6,794 bases of DNA from an uncultured bacterium (GTDB taxonomy: Bacteria; Cyanobacteriota; Vampirovibrionia; Gastranaerophilales; Gastranaerophilaceae), in assembly GCA_902765655.1 (NCBI GenBank), contig CACXAK010000121.1:1-6794 (forward strand). The letters are read 5' to 3'. Both the position numbers and the translations under genes were made by a program. Positions 5,714 through 6,794 of the stretch are shown one piece after another (within the stretch, counting starts at the first letter, position 1; every line of letters begins with the position of its first letter). Under the pieces are notes generated by a model. The model did no database searches. It was given only the letters and a program-made list of their open reading frames with translations, and was not told the origin of the DNA.

Positions 5714-5986
5714 TTAATTTTACAAATTTTTATAAATCGGCAATAATTAGTCAATTTTTATTATTAAAAAGACTTTATATAGATGTAGGTAAAATGGTTA
5801 TTGGTAAAAATTAATGAATAAAATTTCAATCTTCCGTTCTATGGTTAATAATGGTTGGACTATTGCAAACAGGCGTGCTGTATGCTCTCAAATAGGCAAG
5901 TCCAACTTTGAAGAAATAGTTACTTTGGCTAAGAAAAAAGGACTGACAGGGGATGTCTTTGAGTATCAAATGGTCAAAGATGAATT
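5656..5986 (+). repeat. 5' cassette module, copy 2
   Basis: This is the second copy of the module described at 4676-5004, offset by 980 bases upstream of the start codon and 982 within the gene. The inner block 5671-5760 is identical to 4691-4780 except at one base. The two-base length difference lies just before the start codon. The repeat stops at codon 57 of the downstream gene. Confidence 0.93.
5719..5747 (+). promoter_or_regulatory. Likely sigma70 promoter, cassette 2
   Basis: TTTACA (5719-5724) and AATAAT (5742-5747) with a 17-base spacer are identical to the elements ahead of cassette 1. The second gene therefore appears to have its own start of transcription rather than depending on read-through, and both genes should respond to the same signals. 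Confidence 0.6.
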
Positions 5987-6641
5987 TAATCTTAGAAATC
6001 TATCTGAGGTAAGAAAGGCACTGGAAATAGAAAAACCTGTCTCTGAAAGCGCAAGCATAGTATTAAAAAAAATAAAAAATGTCAGTGGAGAAGTAGAAAA
6101 GCAACCAATATCTGTGAAAATAAATGCAACTAGAGATAATGCAGAGATGGTTACTTACAATTTTTTTGATGGCGACAAACCAATAGGTTTTGTACAGTTG
6201 GAAGAACATTTTCATAGAAAAAATGGAACATCTTGTCCCCCTGGAATATTGTTAAAGGATTATCCTAAGTTAGGTATCGAGGGAGATAGAGTGATTGTGC
6301 ATATGTTAGAAAATTTTGATGAAAAAACATATTCAGGAATAGGTAATCTTGCAGATAAAGTTGCTATTCAACACTGTTTGCTTCACGGTATAGAGCCTAA
6401 TGTTGTATCTGAAGCAGCATATCAGTCACACTTAGCGCACTACCTTAGGGGTAAACGTTTTATACCAATGTGGGGTGAAGATTTTAATAAAATCTTTGAA
6501 CAAATAGCAAAGACAAGAGTCACAGGAACCCATGTGGATACATCAGAATATGGTTCATTATTAACTTATATGCCAAGAGAAATGATACAACGCTTAAAAA
6601 CAGAAGTTGTGAATGCACCATTATTTTCTCATAAGATATAA
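5814..6641 (+). CDS. Modular protein with C-terminal GNAT acetyltransferase-like domain
   Basis: This 275-residue protein is apparently soluble and lacks a signal peptide. Residues 1-57 repeat the N-terminal module of the preceding gene with five conservative changes (positions 2, 7, 20, 29, 37). Residues 58-100 are a charged linker. From about 105 on it resembles a GNAT fold: paired strands around VTYNFFDGDKPIGFVQLE (113-130), strand RVIVHML (159-165), a loop-helix KTYSGIGNLADKVAIQHC (171-188) like the acetyl-CoA pyrophosphate loop (Q/RxxGxG/A), and NVVSEAAYQSHLAHYLRGKRF (196-216), like the family's final strand-helix with the terminal xxGF. The pyrophosphate loop is imperfect (SGIGN). It has its own promoter and is preceded by an in-frame TAA at 5805; no Shine-Dalgarno is obvious. 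Donor, acceptor and activity are not known. A degenerate, non-catalytic fold is possible. Confidence 0.75.
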   Translation: MNKISIFRSMVNNGWTIANRRAVCSQIGKSNFEEIVTLAKKKGLTGDVFEYQMVKDEFNLRNLSEVRKALEIEKPVSESASIVLKKIKNVSGEVEKQPISVKINATRDNAEMVTYNFFDGDKPIGFVQLEEHFHRKNGTSCPPGILLKDYPKLGIEGDRVIVHMLENFDEKTYSGIGNLADKVAIQHCLLHGIEPNVVSEAAYQSHLAHYLRGKRFIPMWGEDFNKIFEQIAKTRVTGTHVDTSEYGSLLTYMPREMIQRLKTEVVNAPLFSHKI

Positions 6642-6794
6642 GTAACTCTTGAATTAATAAAAATAAATAACCATATTAAAGTATACCTTTCTTTACCAAA
6701 AAAACATACCTTACCAAAAAAAGCGTTCTATACCCAAAAAACCGCTTTAAAAAATTTCTTACTATTATTGGAAAGTAAGCGACCGGTGTGAGTA
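6642..6794 (+). other. AT-rich tail after the second cassette, no gene seen
   Basis: No open frame with a plausible start is visible before the window ends. Positions 6684-6738 are the 3' block described separately. AAAGCG (6720-6725) and CGCTTT (6743-6748) can pair across 17 bases; read on the minus strand, the stem is followed by a T run, so it might be a weak minus-strand terminator. CTTACT (6758-6763) and AGTAAG (6774-6779) form a 6-base stem. The expected 5' module of a third cassette is not present. Confidence 0.5.
6684..6738 (+). repeat. 3' cassette block, copy 2
   Basis: This is the second copy of the block at 5601-5655, sharing TTTCTTTACCAAA, CATAC and AAAAAAAGCGTTCTATACC with a few substitutions and a one-base gap. 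It lies 42 bases after the second cassette gene. Both cassettes are thus bounded on the right by the same sequence. Confidence 0.8.

Noticed and set aside
4676..5986. Insertion sequence, transposon ends or CRISPR array
   Set aside because: There is no transposase or integrase and no regular short repeats with spacers; the repeats are two gene-length modules.
6739..6794. Start of a third cassette at the right edge
   Set aside because: The 5' module core (GGTATGGTTTCGTTAGACAG) is absent where its spacing would place it, so a third copy cannot be claimed inside this window.

Overview
This window looks like a chromosomal segment of a low-GC bacterium. It joins a conserved housekeeping stretch (positions 1 to about 4560) to an accessory stretch (about 4620 to 6794). 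The organism cannot be named from the sequence alone. Strong AT bias, a separate two-subunit-type glyQ not followed by glyS, bacterial HU and CAT-type amino acid permeases would fit an uncultured gut bacterium. Gastranaerophilales/Vampirovibrionia is my low-confidence guess; other AT-rich phyla remain possible.

Housekeeping part, plus strand: the last codons of an unidentified gene (1-45); glyQ, the glycyl-tRNA synthetase alpha chain (144-1016); a 90-base gap with a palindromic hairpin and a GGTTA/TAACC/GGTTA set of competing stems; then two tandem paralogous APC/CAT-family amino acid permeases (1107-2696 and 2700-4232) only 3 bases apart, so almost certainly one transcript. A strong bidirectional rho-independent terminator (4237-4277) separates them from a convergent HU gene on the minus strand (4299-4541). 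The HU gene has a good Shine-Dalgarno and promoter but lacks its usual C-terminus. A normal-looking HU tail (GKKFKELVK, stop) is still readable in another frame at 4320-4291, which points to a small frame-shifting deletion. The second permease has Asn at the transmembrane-5 position where the first has the Lys implicated in proton coupling in ApcT-like transporters.

Accessory part, plus strand: two cassettes of about 1 kb in tandem. Each has a nearly identical 5' module: about 155 bases of upstream DNA with a sigma70-like promoter, plus the first 57 codons. Each then switches abruptly to an unrelated C-terminal domain and ends with a related AT-rich 3' block. The first payload (4832-5596) resembles an ADP-ribosyltransferase. 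The second (5814-6641) resembles a GNAT acetyltransferase. A 90-base upstream block matches at 89 of 90 positions, better than the coding half of the repeat (about 161 of 173). The arrangement resembles a modular effector/toxin family in which one promoter-plus-N-terminus module is attached to different enzymatic domains. No immunity-like small gene follows either cassette. Function, secretion route and targets are inference only.
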